Source: Streptomyces katrae | GTDB lineage: Bacteria; Actinomycetota; Actinomycetes; Streptomycetales; Streptomycetaceae | Length of the DNA stretch: 64,000 bases | Assembly (NCBI RefSeq): GCF_000717655.1 | Contig: NZ_JNZY01000003.1 | Coordinates: forward strand, 124,001-188,000 | Direction of reading: 5' to 3' | Part shown: positions 33,737 to 43,310 of the stretch, piece by piece | Position numbering within the stretch: the stretch's first letter is position 1 | How the letters are laid out: each line of letters starts with the position of its first letter | The notes under the pieces: generated by a model | Database searches by the model: none | Seen by the model: only the letters and a program-made list of their open reading frames with translations | Told to the model about the DNA's origin: nothing | Made by a program: the position numbers and the translations under genes

Positions 33737-35473
33737 TCAGAGCGGGGCCTCCCACACCAGGGTGGTCCCGCTGCCGTCCTCTCCGATACCGGGGCCGTAC
33801 GAACTCGACCCGCCCAGCGACTCGGCCCGCCTGCGCAGGTTCCGCAGCCCACTGCGCCGGCCGCCCTCGGGCATGCCCACACCGTCGTCGGCGACCTCCA
33901 GCCGCACCCCGGGCCTCCCGTCGGCCAGCGCGCCGGTGCAGTCCACGACCACCTCGATCCGGGACGCCTCCGCGTGCCTGAAGGCATTTGACAGGGCCTC
34001 GCGCAGCGCCGCGATCAGGTTTTTGCCCACCAGCTCGCCGACCACCGCGTCGATCGGGCCGAGGAACCGGTGCGCCGGCTTGAAACCCAACGGCACCGCG
34101 GCCATGTTGATCTCTCGCAGGACCCGGGTGCGCAGCCCCGAGGGAGCCTCGGCCGGTCCCTGCTGGAGCGCGAAGATCGCGGTGCGGATCTCCTGGATCG
34201 TCACGTCCAGCTCGTCCACGGCCTTGCCGACACCGTCGACGACCTCGGGGACGACGGACCGCCGCTGAGCGCCCTCCAGCATCATCCCCGTGGCGAACAG
34301 CCGCTGGATGACCAGATCGTGCAGGTCCCGGGCGATCCGGTCGCGGTCCTCGAACACCGCGAGCCGCTCCCGGTCGCGCTGCGCCTCGGCCATCATCAGC
34401 GCGAGCGCCGCCTGGGAGGCGAACTGGGTGGCCAGGGTCCGCTCGGACTCGCTGAAAGGCCTCTTGCCGCGGGCCCGCGGGGTCACCAGCGCTCCCAGCA
34501 CCCGTCCGCCACTGTGCAGCGGCAGCATCATGCAAGGCCCGTACTGACTGGTCAGCCGACTGGTCATGCGGGGATCGGAGGCGGCGTCGTCCACGAAGAC
34601 CGGCTCGCCCTGGAGCAGCCTCGCCACCACCGGGCTCTCGGCCGGGATCACCAGACCGAGCGAGGTGGCCGGATCCTCGGCGGAGACGGCGACGATCTCC
34701 ATCCCGCCCTCCTCGGCCGGCAGCATCACGACTCCGGCGGCGGAGTCGGCCAGATGGCGGGCCTGTTCGGCCACCACCGCCAGGGCGTCGTCCGCGTCCC
34801 CGCCCGACAGCAGGGCGGTCGTGACGGCCACCGAACCGTCGATCCACCGCTCCCGCTGGGTGGCGGCCTCGTACAGCCTGGCGTTGCCGATGGCGATCCC
34901 CGCCTCGGTGGCCAGGACCCGGACCATGTGGACGTCGTAGTCGTTGAACCGGCCGCCCCCGTTCTTCTCGGCGAGGTACAGATTGCCGAAGATCTCTCCC
35001 TGCACCCGGATCGGGACGCCGAGGAAGGTCTTCATGGGCGGGTGGTGCGGCGGGAATCCGGCCGAGCGCGGATCCTTCGTCAGATCGGCGAGCTGCACCG
35101 TGTCGGGGTGCGAGATCAGCGCGCCGAGCAGACCCCGCTTCCCGTCGGGCCGGTGCCCGATCCTCCTCGCCGTCTCGGCGTCGATGCCGAAGGTGACGAA
35201 GTCCGACAGTCCGCGCCCCTCGGTGTCGACGACGCCGATCGCGGCGTACCGGGCGTCGGCGAGCTCGGCCGCGGTCTCGCAGATACGGTCGAGGGTGGAG
35301 TGCAGTTCGAGGCCGGTGCCGACCGAGCGCATGGCCTCCAGCAGTTGCGGCACCCGGGCGGTGAGCTCGGTGGAGAGGCCCTGCAGACTGCGGGTCGCCC
35401 GGGTGGCCACCTCCAGCGGGTCAGGCGTTCCGGGTGGTGACTCCGGCGGTTCCTGCGACTGCTGCACTGACAT
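33737..35473 (-). CDS. DevS/DosS-like two-GAF sensor histidine kinase
   Basis: A 578-residue kinase without membrane segments. GAF-A (about residues 55-205) has SAGFPPHHPPMKTFLGVP; in mycobacterial DevS/DosS the haem-binding His lies in a similar HHPPM motif, so His143 or His144 is a candidate ligand for gas sensing. GAF-B (about 220-365) follows, then a HisKA_3 dimerisation helix with His385 in ARDLHDLVIQRLFATGM and a HATPase domain (ALREALSNAFRHAEAS, DDGVGMP). No response regulator is adjacent, so it is an orphan. From memory, its S. coelicolor counterpart phosphorylates a DevR-like regulator encoded elsewhere. The cytochrome bd genes are next to it. Confidence 0.88.
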   Translation of the reverse strand: MSVQQSQEPPESPPGTPDPLEVATRATRSLQGLSTELTARVPQLLEAMRSVGTGLELHSTLDRICETAAELADARYAAIGVVDTEGRGLSDFVTFGIDAETARRIGHRPDGKRGLLGALISHPDTVQLADLTKDPRSAGFPPHHPPMKTFLGVPIRVQGEIFGNLYLAEKNGGGRFNDYDVHMVRVLATEAGIAIGNARLYEAATQRERWIDGSVAVTTALLSGGDADDALAVVAEQARHLADSAAGVVMLPAEEGGMEIVAVSAEDPATSLGLVIPAESPVVARLLQGEPVFVDDAASDPRMTSRLTSQYGPCMMLPLHSGGRVLGALVTPRARGKRPFSESERTLATQFASQAALALMMAEAQRDRERLAVFEDRDRIARDLHDLVIQRLFATGMMLEGAQRRSVVPEVVDGVGKAVDELDVTIQEIRTAIFALQQGPAEAPSGLRTRVLREINMAAVPLGFKPAHRFLGPIDAVVGELVGKNLIAALREALSNAFRHAEASRIEVVVDCTGALADGRPGVRLEVADDGVGMPEGGRRSGLRNLRRRAESLGGSSSYGPGIGEDGSGTTLVWEAPL

Positions 35474-35497
35474 GCCCTTGAGCCTAGTTAGTCCCTT

Positions 35498-38400
35498 TTA
35501 CCGGGGAAAGTCGGCGAGGATCCCGTCCGCCGCCCGCTCCCGCTCCAGCAGGTTCCGCAGCGGGCCCTCGGCTGCGGCCAGCTGCGCGTACGTGCCGCGC
35601 TGCACGACCGATCCGCGGTCCAGTACGAGCACCTCGTCAACCGCCTCCAGGCCCGCCAGCCGGTGCGTGATCAGCACGGTGGTGCGGCCCTCGGTCGCGG
35701 CGAGCAGATCCGCCGTCAGGGCATCCGCGGTCGCCAGGTCCAGGTGCTCGGCCGGCTCGTCGAGGACGAGGACGGGGAAGTCGGCGAGCAGCGCCCTGGC
35801 CAGGGCCAGGCGCTGGCGCTGGCCGCCGGAGATCCGCTCGCCGTGCTCGCCGACCAGGGTGTCCAGCCCGTCGGGAAGCCCTTCGGCCCACTCCAGCAGC
35901 CGGGCCGCCGCCAGGGCCTGTCGCAGCTCCTCCTCGCTCGCCCCGGTCCTGGCCAGCCGCAGGTTCTCCCGTACCGAGCTGTCGAAGAGGTGCGCGTCCT
36001 GGGCGCAGAGGCCCACGATCCGGCGGACCTCGTCGCTGTCGAGCGTGCGCGCATCGGTCCCGCCCAGGGTGTACGCGCCTTCGTGCGGGTCCAGGAACCG
36101 CAGCAGGACCTGGGCCAGCGAGGTCTTGCCGGCACCCGAGGAGCCGACGACCGCGATCCGCCGGCCGGCCTCCAGGGTCAGGTCCATCGCGTGCAGCGCG
36201 TCCTGCTCCTGCCCGGGATGCCGGACGGCGAGTCCGGTCAGTCGCAGCGGGAACGGAGAAACGGGTACCGCGGCCGGCAGCTCCGGCTCGGCGACCGGGA
36301 CGGGAGCGTCGATGACCTCGTGGATCCGCTCGGCGCTGCGGCGCACCCGCTGGCGGTACTGGACGGCCTGCGGAAGGCCGTTGACGGCCTCGAAGGCGGC
36401 GAGCGGGGTCAGCACGGCCACCGCCATGGCCACCCCGGACAGCAGGCCGTCGTGGACGGCGTTCGCGGCCGCGGCAGCGGCGACCACCACGGTCAGGCCG
36501 CACACGAGGGCCGAGAGCCCGCTGCCCAGCCCGGTGGCGACGGCTCCCCGTGCGGCAATGGACGTCAGCGTCCGGTCGCTCTCCTTCGCGGCGCCCTTGC
36601 GGCCGGCCAGCGCGCCGGCGACGGTCAGCTCGGCTGTCCCCGTCAGCAGATCGGCCACCCGGGTGGCAAGTTCGCCCCGGGCCGGTGCAAGCCGCCGCTC
36701 CGCCCGCCGGGCGCAGGCGCCGCTGACCAGCGGCACCCCGACCCCGGCGGCCAGCAGCCCGACGAAGAGCGCGGCCCCTGCCCCAGGCAACAGCCACGCG
36801 GTGAAGGCGACCGAGCCGGTGCCGACGAGTACCGCGGTGCCGACCGGCAGCAGCCAGCGCAGCCAGTAGTCCTGGAGGGCGTCCGCGTCGGCCACCAGAC
36901 GGGCCAGCAAGTCTCCGCGCCGCTGCTCCCGCAGCCCGGCGGGCGCAATGCGTTCCAGCCGACGGAACACTGACACCCGCAGGTCGGCGAGCATCCGCAG
37001 CACGGCGTCGTGGGAGACGAGCCGCTCCGCGTACCGGAAGACGGCCCGCCCGATCCCGAAGGTACGGGTGGCTGTGACCGCCACCATCAGGTAGAGCACC
37101 GGTGGTTGTTCCGAGGCCCGTGAGATCAGCCATCCGGAGACGGCCATCAGCCCGACACTGCACCCGACGGCCAGCGCCCCGAGCAGCAGACCGAGCCGGA
37201 ACCGCCCCTGCCAGGCCTTGGCCACGGCGCGGACCCGCCGTAGCGGATCGCCCCCGCCCGAGTCGGCGCCGCCGGCCTTGGCCGCCCGCTCGGGGGCGGT
37301 GCCCCCGAGAATCCACTCCCCGGGACCGGACGGTCCGTTGCGGTCGCCGCCGGACCCTCCGGAGGTCCCTGGCGCGGCCGCGGGTCGGGCCGGAGGGGCG
37401 GGGGACAGGAGCTCCGCAGGACCCACTCGCACCACGCGGTCGGCCACGGCCAGCAGCGCCGGCCGGTGCACGACCAGCAGCACGGTCCGCCCCACCGCGA
37501 GGCGTCGTACCGCCTCGACCACGGCCGCCTCGGTCTCCCCGTCGAGAGCCGCGGTCGGCTCGTCCAGCAGCAGCACCGGCCGGTCCGCGAGGAACGCCCG
37601 CGCCAGCGCCAGCCGCTGACGCTGTCCGGCGGACAGCCCGACTCCGCCTTCCCCGAGCTCGGTGTCGGCACCGCGCGGCAGCGCGGCCACGAACTCCCAC
37701 GCACCGGCGTCCTTCAGCGCCTCGGCCACCGCGTCCGCTGACGCACCCGGCCGCGCCAGCCGCACGTTCTGCGCGATGGTCCCGGCGAACAGGTGCGGCC
37801 GCTGCGGCACCCACGCGATCCGCTCCCGCCACTCCTCGAGCGACAGCGACGCAAGGTCCACGCCCGCGATCCGCACCCGCCCCGCGGTCGGCCTCACGAA
37901 GCCCAGCAGCACCTGGAGCAGCGTGGACTTGCCCGCCCCGCTGGGCCCGGTCAGGGCGACGCACTCCCCGGGTCCGACCGCCATCGAGACCGGCCCCGGT
38001 GAGTCCTCGCCCCGGCCCTCGTAGCGGACGGCGACCCCGTCCATCTCGATCCGCAGCCCTGCGGTCGGCACCGGGGCCGCGCCGCCCAGGGAAGTGGCCG
38101 GCGTCTGGAGCACCTCGAAGATCTCTTCCGCGGCTGCCAGCCCCTCGGCGGCCGCGTGGTACTGCGCCCCGACCTGGCGCAGCGGCAGATACGCCTCGGG
38201 CGCCAGGATCAGGATGACCAGCCCGGTGTACAGATCGAGGTCCCCATGGACCAGCCGCATGCCGATGGTCACGGCCACCAGCGCCACCGAGAGCGTCGCC
38301 AGCAGTTCCAGGGCGAACGAGGAGAGGAAGGCGATGCGCAGGGTCCGTACCGTCGCCTGCCGGTACTCATCGGTGATCTTGCGGATCGACTCGGCCTGCG

Positions 38401-39061
38401 CCTTGGCCCGGCCGAAGACCTTCAGCGTCGGCAGCCCGGCCACCACGTCCAGGAAATGCCCCGACAGGCGGGACAGCAGCCGCCACTGGCGGTCCATCCG
38501 GGACTGGGTGGCCATGCCGATCAGCACCATGAAGAGCGGGATCAGCGGCAGGGTGACCACGATGATGGCCGCCGACACCCAGTCCTCGGTCACGATCCGG
38601 GCGAGGACCGCCACCGGGACGACCACCGCGAGGCCCAGCTGGGGCAGGTAGCGCGAGAAGTAGTCGTCGAGGGCGTCCACGCCCCGGGTGGCCAGCGCCA
38701 CCAGCGACCCGGTCTGCTGTCCGCTCAGCCAGCCTGGCCCCAGATCCGCGGCCCGGTCCAGCAGCCGGCCGCGCAGCTGCGACTTGACCGCCGCACTGGC
38801 CCGGTGGGCGGCGAGCTCCGTGAGCCAGGCGAGCAGGCCGCGGCCCAGCGCCACTGCCGCGAGCAGCAGCAGCGGCGTTCGCAGCGCCTCGCCGTCCAGT
38901 CCCTGCTCGAAGGCGCCGACCACGATCTCGGCGATCAGCATCGCCTGACCGACGACCAGCCCCGCCCCGGCAAGTCCCAGGGCCACCACAGCCGCCAGGA
39001 AGAGGCGGGTGGAGCGGGCGTACCGGAGCAGGCGCGGGTCGATCGGTTTCACGTGAAACAT
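35498..39061 (-). CDS. cydDC: CydD-CydC fused ABC transporter for cytochrome bd assembly
   Basis: A 1187-residue fusion of two half-transporters that exports thiols/haem-related compounds needed to assemble cytochrome bd. The CydD half (about 1-545) has six helices and an ATPase with Walker A GPSGAGKST (near 370) and LSAGQRQRLALA. A Gly/Pro-rich linker (about 550-600) joins the CydC half (about 610-1180), with Walker A GSSGAGKTS (near 970) and ISGGQRQRLALA. The start codon lies within a parS-like palindrome, so the protein begins MFHVKP; GTG at 39052 is an alternative without a ribosome binding site. It follows cydB by 34 bp. Confidence 0.92.
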   Translation of the reverse strand: MFHVKPIDPRLLRYARSTRLFLAAVVALGLAGAGLVVGQAMLIAEIVVGAFEQGLDGEALRTPLLLLAAVALGRGLLAWLTELAAHRASAAVKSQLRGRLLDRAADLGPGWLSGQQTGSLVALATRGVDALDDYFSRYLPQLGLAVVVPVAVLARIVTEDWVSAAIIVVTLPLIPLFMVLIGMATQSRMDRQWRLLSRLSGHFLDVVAGLPTLKVFGRAKAQAESIRKITDEYRQATVRTLRIAFLSSFALELLATLSVALVAVTIGMRLVHGDLDLYTGLVILILAPEAYLPLRQVGAQYHAAAEGLAAAEEIFEVLQTPATSLGGAAPVPTAGLRIEMDGVAVRYEGRGEDSPGPVSMAVGPGECVALTGPSGAGKSTLLQVLLGFVRPTAGRVRIAGVDLASLSLEEWRERIAWVPQRPHLFAGTIAQNVRLARPGASADAVAEALKDAGAWEFVAALPRGADTELGEGGVGLSAGQRQRLALARAFLADRPVLLLDEPTAALDGETEAAVVEAVRRLAVGRTVLLVVHRPALLAVADRVVRVGPAELLSPAPPARPAAAPGTSGGSGGDRNGPSGPGEWILGGTAPERAAKAGGADSGGGDPLRRVRAVAKAWQGRFRLGLLLGALAVGCSVGLMAVSGWLISRASEQPPVLYLMVAVTATRTFGIGRAVFRYAERLVSHDAVLRMLADLRVSVFRRLERIAPAGLREQRRGDLLARLVADADALQDYWLRWLLPVGTAVLVGTGSVAFTAWLLPGAGAALFVGLLAAGVGVPLVSGACARRAERRLAPARGELATRVADLLTGTAELTVAGALAGRKGAAKESDRTLTSIAARGAVATGLGSGLSALVCGLTVVVAAAAAANAVHDGLLSGVAMAVAVLTPLAAFEAVNGLPQAVQYRQRVRRSAERIHEVIDAPVPVAEPELPAAVPVSPFPLRLTGLAVRHPGQEQDALHAMDLTLEAGRRIAVVGSSGAGKTSLAQVLLRFLDPHEGAYTLGGTDARTLDSDEVRRIVGLCAQDAHLFDSSVRENLRLARTGASEEELRQALAAARLLEWAEGLPDGLDTLVGEHGERISGGQRQRLALARALLADFPVLVLDEPAEHLDLATADALTADLLAATEGRTTVLITHRLAGLEAVDEVLVLDRGSVVQRGTYAQLAAAEGPLRNLLERERAADGILADFPR
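39045..39060. other. parS-like site covering the cydDC start
   Basis: GGTTTCACGTGAAACA matches parS at 15 of 16. It provides codons 1-6 of cydDC on the minus strand and lies between cydB and cydDC inside the operon. Confidence 0.85.
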
Positions 39062-39095
39062 CCCCCAGAGCAGGGTCGGGCAGGACGGTCAGGGA

Positions 39096-40097
39096 TCAGT
39101 GCGCATCGACGATGTGCTGCGTGCCGATCCGCTTGCGGAACACCCAGTAGGTCCAGCCCTGGTAGAGCAGGACGAGCGGAGTGGCCACTCCCGCACACCA
39201 GGTCATGATCTTCAGGGTGTAGGGGCTGGACGAGGCATTGGTGACCGTGAGGTTCCAAGCGTCGTTAAGCGAGGAGGGCATCACGTTCGGGAAGAGCGTC
39301 AGGAAGAGCATCGCGACCGCGGCCGCGATGGTGATCCCGGACAGGGCGAACGACCAGCCCTCACGGCCCGCCAGGTTGAAGGCGAGCGCCCCGACCAGTG
39401 CGACGACCGCGACAGCCATGGCGATCAGGCTCTTGCCGTCACCGCGCGAGACCTGGGTCCAGATCAGGAAGACGAGTGCCAGCACGGCGGTGACCGCACC
39501 CAGCCGGGTCGCCAGCGCACGCGAGCGCTCCCGTATGTCCCCGACCGTCTTGAGCGAGGTGAAGACCGTTCCGTGGAAGGTGAAGAGGGTGAGGGTGACG
39601 AGGCCGCCGAGCAGGGAGTAGACGTTGAGCAGGTCGAAGAGACTGCCGACGTACTCCATGTGCTCGTCGATCTTCACGCCGCGCACGATGTTGGCGAAGG
39701 CCACGCCCCACAGGAACGCGGGGATCAGCGAGGTCCAGAAGATCGCGTGTTCCCAGTTGGTCTGCCACCGGTCCTCGTCCCGCTTGTGCCGGTACTCGAA
39801 TGCGACCCCGCGGATGATCAGACAGATCAGGATGACCAGGAGCGGCAGGTAGAACCCCGAGAAGAGGGTGGCGTACCACTCGGGGAAGGCGGCGAAGGTC
39901 GCCCCGCCGGCGGTGAGCAGCCAGACCTCGTTGCCGTCCCACACGGGCCCGATCGTGTTGATCAGGACCCGCCTCTCCTTGCGGTCGCGGGCGAGCAGCT
40001 TGGTCAGTACGCCGACCCCGAAGTCGAAGCCCTCCAGGAAGAAGTAGCCGGTCCACAGGACGGCGATGAGCACGAACCAGACGTCATGGAGTTGCAT
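39096..40097 (-). CDS. cydB: cytochrome bd ubiquinol/menaquinol oxidase subunit II
   Basis: A 333-residue membrane protein with about eight or nine helices, starting MQLHDVWFVLIAVLWTGYFFLEGFDFGVG, the signature of CydB. It supports CydA in the high-affinity, non-proton-pumping terminal oxidase. It starts 18 bp after cydA and precedes cydDC. Confidence 0.95.
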   Translation of the reverse strand: MQLHDVWFVLIAVLWTGYFFLEGFDFGVGVLTKLLARDRKERRVLINTIGPVWDGNEVWLLTAGGATFAAFPEWYATLFSGFYLPLLVILICLIIRGVAFEYRHKRDEDRWQTNWEHAIFWTSLIPAFLWGVAFANIVRGVKIDEHMEYVGSLFDLLNVYSLLGGLVTLTLFTFHGTVFTSLKTVGDIRERSRALATRLGAVTAVLALVFLIWTQVSRGDGKSLIAMAVAVVALVGALAFNLAGREGWSFALSGITIAAAVAMLFLTLFPNVMPSSLNDAWNLTVTNASSSPYTLKIMTWCAGVATPLVLLYQGWTYWVFRKRIGTQHIVDAH

Positions 40098-40115
40098 GGT
40101 GTGGTCCCCTCAGCC

Positions 40116-41621
40116 TCAGTACGAGAAGGCCATCGGCCGGTCGGGGTTCTTGTCGTCCCCGCCGATCTTGGTGGGCGGGTTCAGGTCGGCCTCCGTGAGC
40201 TCGGGCGGCCCGAGCTTGACGTACTTCACCAGCAGCCTGACCTCGATCACCGCGAGCACGGCGTACAGGAGCGTGAAGCCGATCATCGAGGTGAGCACCT
40301 CGCCCTGGGAGACGTGGGGCGAGACCGCATCGCGGGTGCGCAGGACTCCGTAGACCACCCACGGCTGGCGGCCCATCTCGGTGAAGATCCAGCCCCAGGA
40401 GTTCGCGATGAGCGGGAAGCCCATGGTCCAGAGGGCGACGACCCAGTACCAGGTGGTGAACCGGGGGTTCAGTGCCTTCTTGAAGAGGACCAGGTGCGGG
40501 ACCTCGTCCTCGCCGGTGCGCAGGCCCGGGGGCAGCATGAACTTCTTCCGGGTGAGCCAGAGCCCCAGCATTCCGATGCCGAGGGAGGCCATGCCGAAGC
40601 CGATCATCCAGCGGAAGCCCCAGTACGCGACCGGGATGTTGGGCCGGTAGTCGCCGGGCCCGAACTTCTCCTGCTCGGCCTTGTTGACGTCGTTGATGCC
40701 GGGGACGAAGGAGGTGAAGTCGTCATTGGCCAGGAAGGACAACAGGCCCGGGATCTCTATGGCGACCTTGTTGTGGCCTTTCTCGACGTCTCCGTAGGCG
40801 AAGACGGAGAAGGGCGCGGGCGCCTCGCCGTCCCAGAGGGCCTCTGCGGCGGCCATCTTCATCGGCTGCTGCTTGAACATCACCTTGCCGAGCAGGTCAC
40901 CGCTGATGGCGGTGCCCATGCCGGCGATGATCAGGGTGACCAGGCCGAGCCGCAGTGAGGTCCGCATCACGGAGACGTGCTTCTTGCGGGCCAGGTGGAA
41001 GGCGGAGATGCCGACCATGAAGGCGCCGCCGACCAGGAAGGCCGCCGTGATGGTGTGGAAGAACTGGGTCAGCGCGGTGTTCTGGGTGAGGACGAGCCAG
41101 AAGTCGGTGAGTTCGGCCCGGCCCCGCTCTTCGTTGATCCGGTAGCCGACCGGGTGCTGCATCCAGGAATTGGCCGCGAGGATGAAGTACGCGGAGAGGA
41201 CGGTGCCGATCGAGACCATCCAGATGCAGGCCAGGTGGATCTTCTTCGGGAGTTTGTCCCAACCGAAGATCCACAGACCGATGAAGGTCGACTCGAAGAA
41301 GAAGGCGATGAGCGCCTCGAAGGCCAGCGGGGCCCCGAAGATGTCACCGACGAAGCGCGAGTAGTCGGACCAGTTCATGCCGAACTGGAACTCCTGCACG
41401 ATGCCCGTGACGACACCCATGGCGATGTTGATCAAGAAAAGCTTGCCCCAGAACTTCGTGGCTCTGAGGTACTTCTCTTTACCCGAGCGCACCCAGGCGG
41501 TCTGGAGACCTGCCGTGAGCGCCGCGAGAGAGATCGTCAGCGGGACAAAGAGGAAGTGGTAGACGGTGGTGATGCCGAACTGCCAGCGCGCCAACGTCTC
41601 TGGCGCCAAAGCTACGTCCAC
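40116..41621 (-). CDS. cydA: cytochrome bd oxidase subunit I
   Basis: A 501-residue haem-bearing subunit. The early His in FGITTVYHFLFVPLTIS, FHTITAAFLVGG (helix with a haem-ligand His) and GRQPWVVYG of the quinol site are visible. The short loop before GRQPW is the short Q-loop class typical of Gram-positives. It oxidises menaquinol at low oxygen. It is first in the cydA-cydB-cydDC operon. A perfect Rex operator lies 86-101 bp upstream of the start codon. Confidence 0.96.
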   Translation of the reverse strand: MDVALAPETLARWQFGITTVYHFLFVPLTISLAALTAGLQTAWVRSGKEKYLRATKFWGKLFLINIAMGVVTGIVQEFQFGMNWSDYSRFVGDIFGAPLAFEALIAFFFESTFIGLWIFGWDKLPKKIHLACIWMVSIGTVLSAYFILAANSWMQHPVGYRINEERGRAELTDFWLVLTQNTALTQFFHTITAAFLVGGAFMVGISAFHLARKKHVSVMRTSLRLGLVTLIIAGMGTAISGDLLGKVMFKQQPMKMAAAEALWDGEAPAPFSVFAYGDVEKGHNKVAIEIPGLLSFLANDDFTSFVPGINDVNKAEQEKFGPGDYRPNIPVAYWGFRWMIGFGMASLGIGMLGLWLTRKKFMLPPGLRTGEDEVPHLVLFKKALNPRFTTWYWVVALWTMGFPLIANSWGWIFTEMGRQPWVVYGVLRTRDAVSPHVSQGEVLTSMIGFTLLYAVLAVIEVRLLVKYVKLGPPELTEADLNPPTKIGGDDKNPDRPMAFSY

Positions 41622-41706
41622 GTCGTCGTCTCCTTCGGTGCGCCGTGGTCACTGCCGCAGTTTGCCTGGCATGCCCTACCCAATACGGGACGAAGCCGGG
41701 CACGCT

Positions 41707-41722
41707 TGTGAACGCGTTCACA
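41707..41722. promoter_or_regulatory. Rex operator upstream of cydA
   Basis: TGTGAACGCGTTCACA is a perfect 16-bp palindrome matching the Rex (NADH/NAD+ sensing repressor) consensus TGTGAAC-N-TTCACA known to control cyd genes in S. coelicolor. A second, wider pair CTTGTGAA (41705-41712) and TTCACAAG (41723-41730) surrounds it. Confidence 0.9.
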
Positions 41723-41810
41723 TTCACAAGCATTATGTCGTACCGCTTCCGGCGCCTTTCAGGGGGGTCCCCTCTAGCCAACACTTTCAACAGATTGTTG
41801 AATGCCGCTC

Positions 41811-42179
41811 ATGAGGATTCGTATCTCCTGGCCCGCAGGCCAGCTCACGGCAACCCTTGACGAGACCCCGACCAGCAAGGCGCTGGCCGAGGTCCTTCCG
41901 ATCTCCGCGTCCGCCCACACCTGGGGCGAGGAGGTCTACTTCGACACCGGCGTCTCCGTGGCGCTCGAGCACGACGCCCGGCAGGTCGTCGACCCGGGCA
42001 CGGTCGCGTTCTGGACCGAGGGCGACGCCCTCGCCCTCCCCTACGGCGCCACGCCCATCTCGCGCGGAGGCGAGAGCCGCCTGGCGAGCCCGTGCAACGT
42101 GCTCGGCTCGTTCGAGGGCGACCCCCGCCTGCTGTCCACCGTCCGCGACGGCGACCCGATCCGCGTGGAATTCGCGTAG
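41811..42179 (+). CDS. cyclophilin-like fold protein
   Basis: A 122-residue protein (MRIRISWPAGQLTATLDETPTSKALAEVLPISASAHTWGEEVYFDTGV) that resembles small cyclophilin-like beta-barrel proteins of the TM1367 type (PISASAHTWGEEVYF, LGSFEGDPRLL). No isomerase activity is implied. Start ATG 41811 is favoured by family length; ATG 41802 would add three residues. It is divergent from cydA and the Rex site lies between them, so Rex might also affect it. Its 3' end is a 19-bp tandem repeat. Confidence 0.75.
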   Translation: MRIRISWPAGQLTATLDETPTSKALAEVLPISASAHTWGEEVYFDTGVSVALEHDARQVVDPGTVAFWTEGDALALPYGATPISRGGESRLASPCNVLGSFEGDPRLLSTVRDGDPIRVEFA

Positions 42180-42224
42180 CCCCTGCGAACCGGCGTAGCG
42201 CCTGCGAACCCGCGTATCCCCTGA
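42174..42224. repeat. 19-bp tandem repeat over a stop codon
   Basis: Two full units of GCGTAGCCCCTGCGAACC plus one base (starting 42174 and 42193) and a partial third (42212) with period 19. The TAG stop of the cyclophilin-like gene is in the first unit and is repeated in the second. Confidence 0.85.
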
Positions 42225-42227
42225 GGG

Positions 42228-43310
42228 CTACAGCTCCTTGAAGAACGCCTCCGCCGTGTGCAGGAAGATGTCGTTCGCCTCGGGCTCACCGATCGTGACC
42301 CGCAGGCCCTCGCCCGCGAAGGGCCGGACCACCACACCGGCCTTCTCGCAGGCCGTCGCGAACTCGGCGGTCCGCTCCCCCAGCCGCATCCACACGAAGT
42401 TCGCCTGCGTCTCCGGCACCACGGTCCAGCCCTGGCCGAGCAGCGTCTTGTAGACCCGCGCACGCTCTCCCACCAGCGCCCCGACCCGGCCCATCAGCTC
42501 GTCCTCGGCGCGCAGCGAGGCGACCGCCGCGTCCTGGGCGAGCTGGCTGACGCCGAAGGGCACCGCCGTCTTGCGCAGCGCCGCCGCCACCGGCTCGTGC
42601 GCCACCGCGAAGCCGACGCGCAGGCCGGCGAGCCCGTACGCCTTGGAGAACGTACGCAGCACGCAGACGTTCGGGCGGCTCCGGTAGAGCTCGATGCCGT
42701 CCGGCACCTCGACGTCGCGGACGAACTCGTGGTACGCCTCGTCCAGCACCACCAGGATGTCCGAGGGCACCCGGTCCAGGAACCGCACCAGCTCGTCACG
42801 GCGCACGGCGGTGCCGGTGGGGTTGTTGGGGTTGCAGACGAAGATCAGCCGGGTCCGCTCGGTGATCGCGTCGAACATCGCCTCGAGGTCGTGCACGTCC
42901 CCGTCGGTCAGCGGCACCTGCACGGCCGTAGCACCCGAGATCTGCGTGACGATCGGGTAGGCCTCGAAGGACCGCCAGGCGTAGATGACCTCGTCGCCCG
43001 GGCCGGCCGTCGACTGGACCAGCTGCTGGGCCACGCCCACCGAGCCCGTGCCGGTGGCGATGTGCTCGACCGGCACCCCGAACCGCTCGGCGAGCTCGTT
43101 CACCAGGGCCGTGCAGGCCAGGTCGGGGTAGCGGTTGAACCGTCCTGCCGCCGCGACTGCGGTCTCCAGCACCCCGGACAGCGGCGGGTACGGGTTCTCG
43201 TTCGAGGACAGCTTGTACGCGACGGGCCCGCCCGCGGCAGCGGGCTTCCCGGGCTTGTAGGTGGGAATGCCGTCCAGCTCGGCGCGCAGCTTCGGGCTCT
43301 TCTCGCTCAC
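42228..43310 (-). CDS. aromatic amino acid / histidinol-phosphate aminotransferase
   Basis: A 360-residue class I/II PLP aminotransferase of the HisC/Pat group. [18 protein letters not shown] and the PLP-binding Lys in [14 protein letters not shown] are present. It lies far from other his genes, and a monofunctional prephenate dehydratase (pheA) is in the same region, so phenylpyruvate transamination (Pat) is at least as likely as histidine synthesis. It is divergent from the LacI gene. Confidence 0.87.
   Translation of the reverse strand: MSEKSPKLRAELDGIPTYKPGKPAAAGGPVAYKLSSNENPYPPLSGVLETAVAAAGRFNRYPDLACTALVNELAERFGVPVEHIATGTGSVGVAQQLVQSTAGPGDEVIYAWRSFEAYPIVTQISGATAVQVPLTDGDVHDLEAMFDAITERTRLIFVCNPNNPTGTAVRRDELVRFLDRVPSDILVVLDEAYHEFVRDVEVPDGIELYRSRPNVCVLRTFSKAYGLAGLRVGFAVAHEPVAAALRKTAVPFGVSQLAQDAAVASLRAEDELMGRVGALVGERARVYKTLLGQGWTVVPETQANFVWMRLGERTAEFATACEKAGVVVRPFAGEGLRVTIGEPEANDIFLHTAEAFFKEL

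Noticed and set aside
42228..43310. Firm naming as hisC
   Set aside because: The gene is isolated from other histidine genes and also fits the aromatic aminotransferase group, so no symbol was given.
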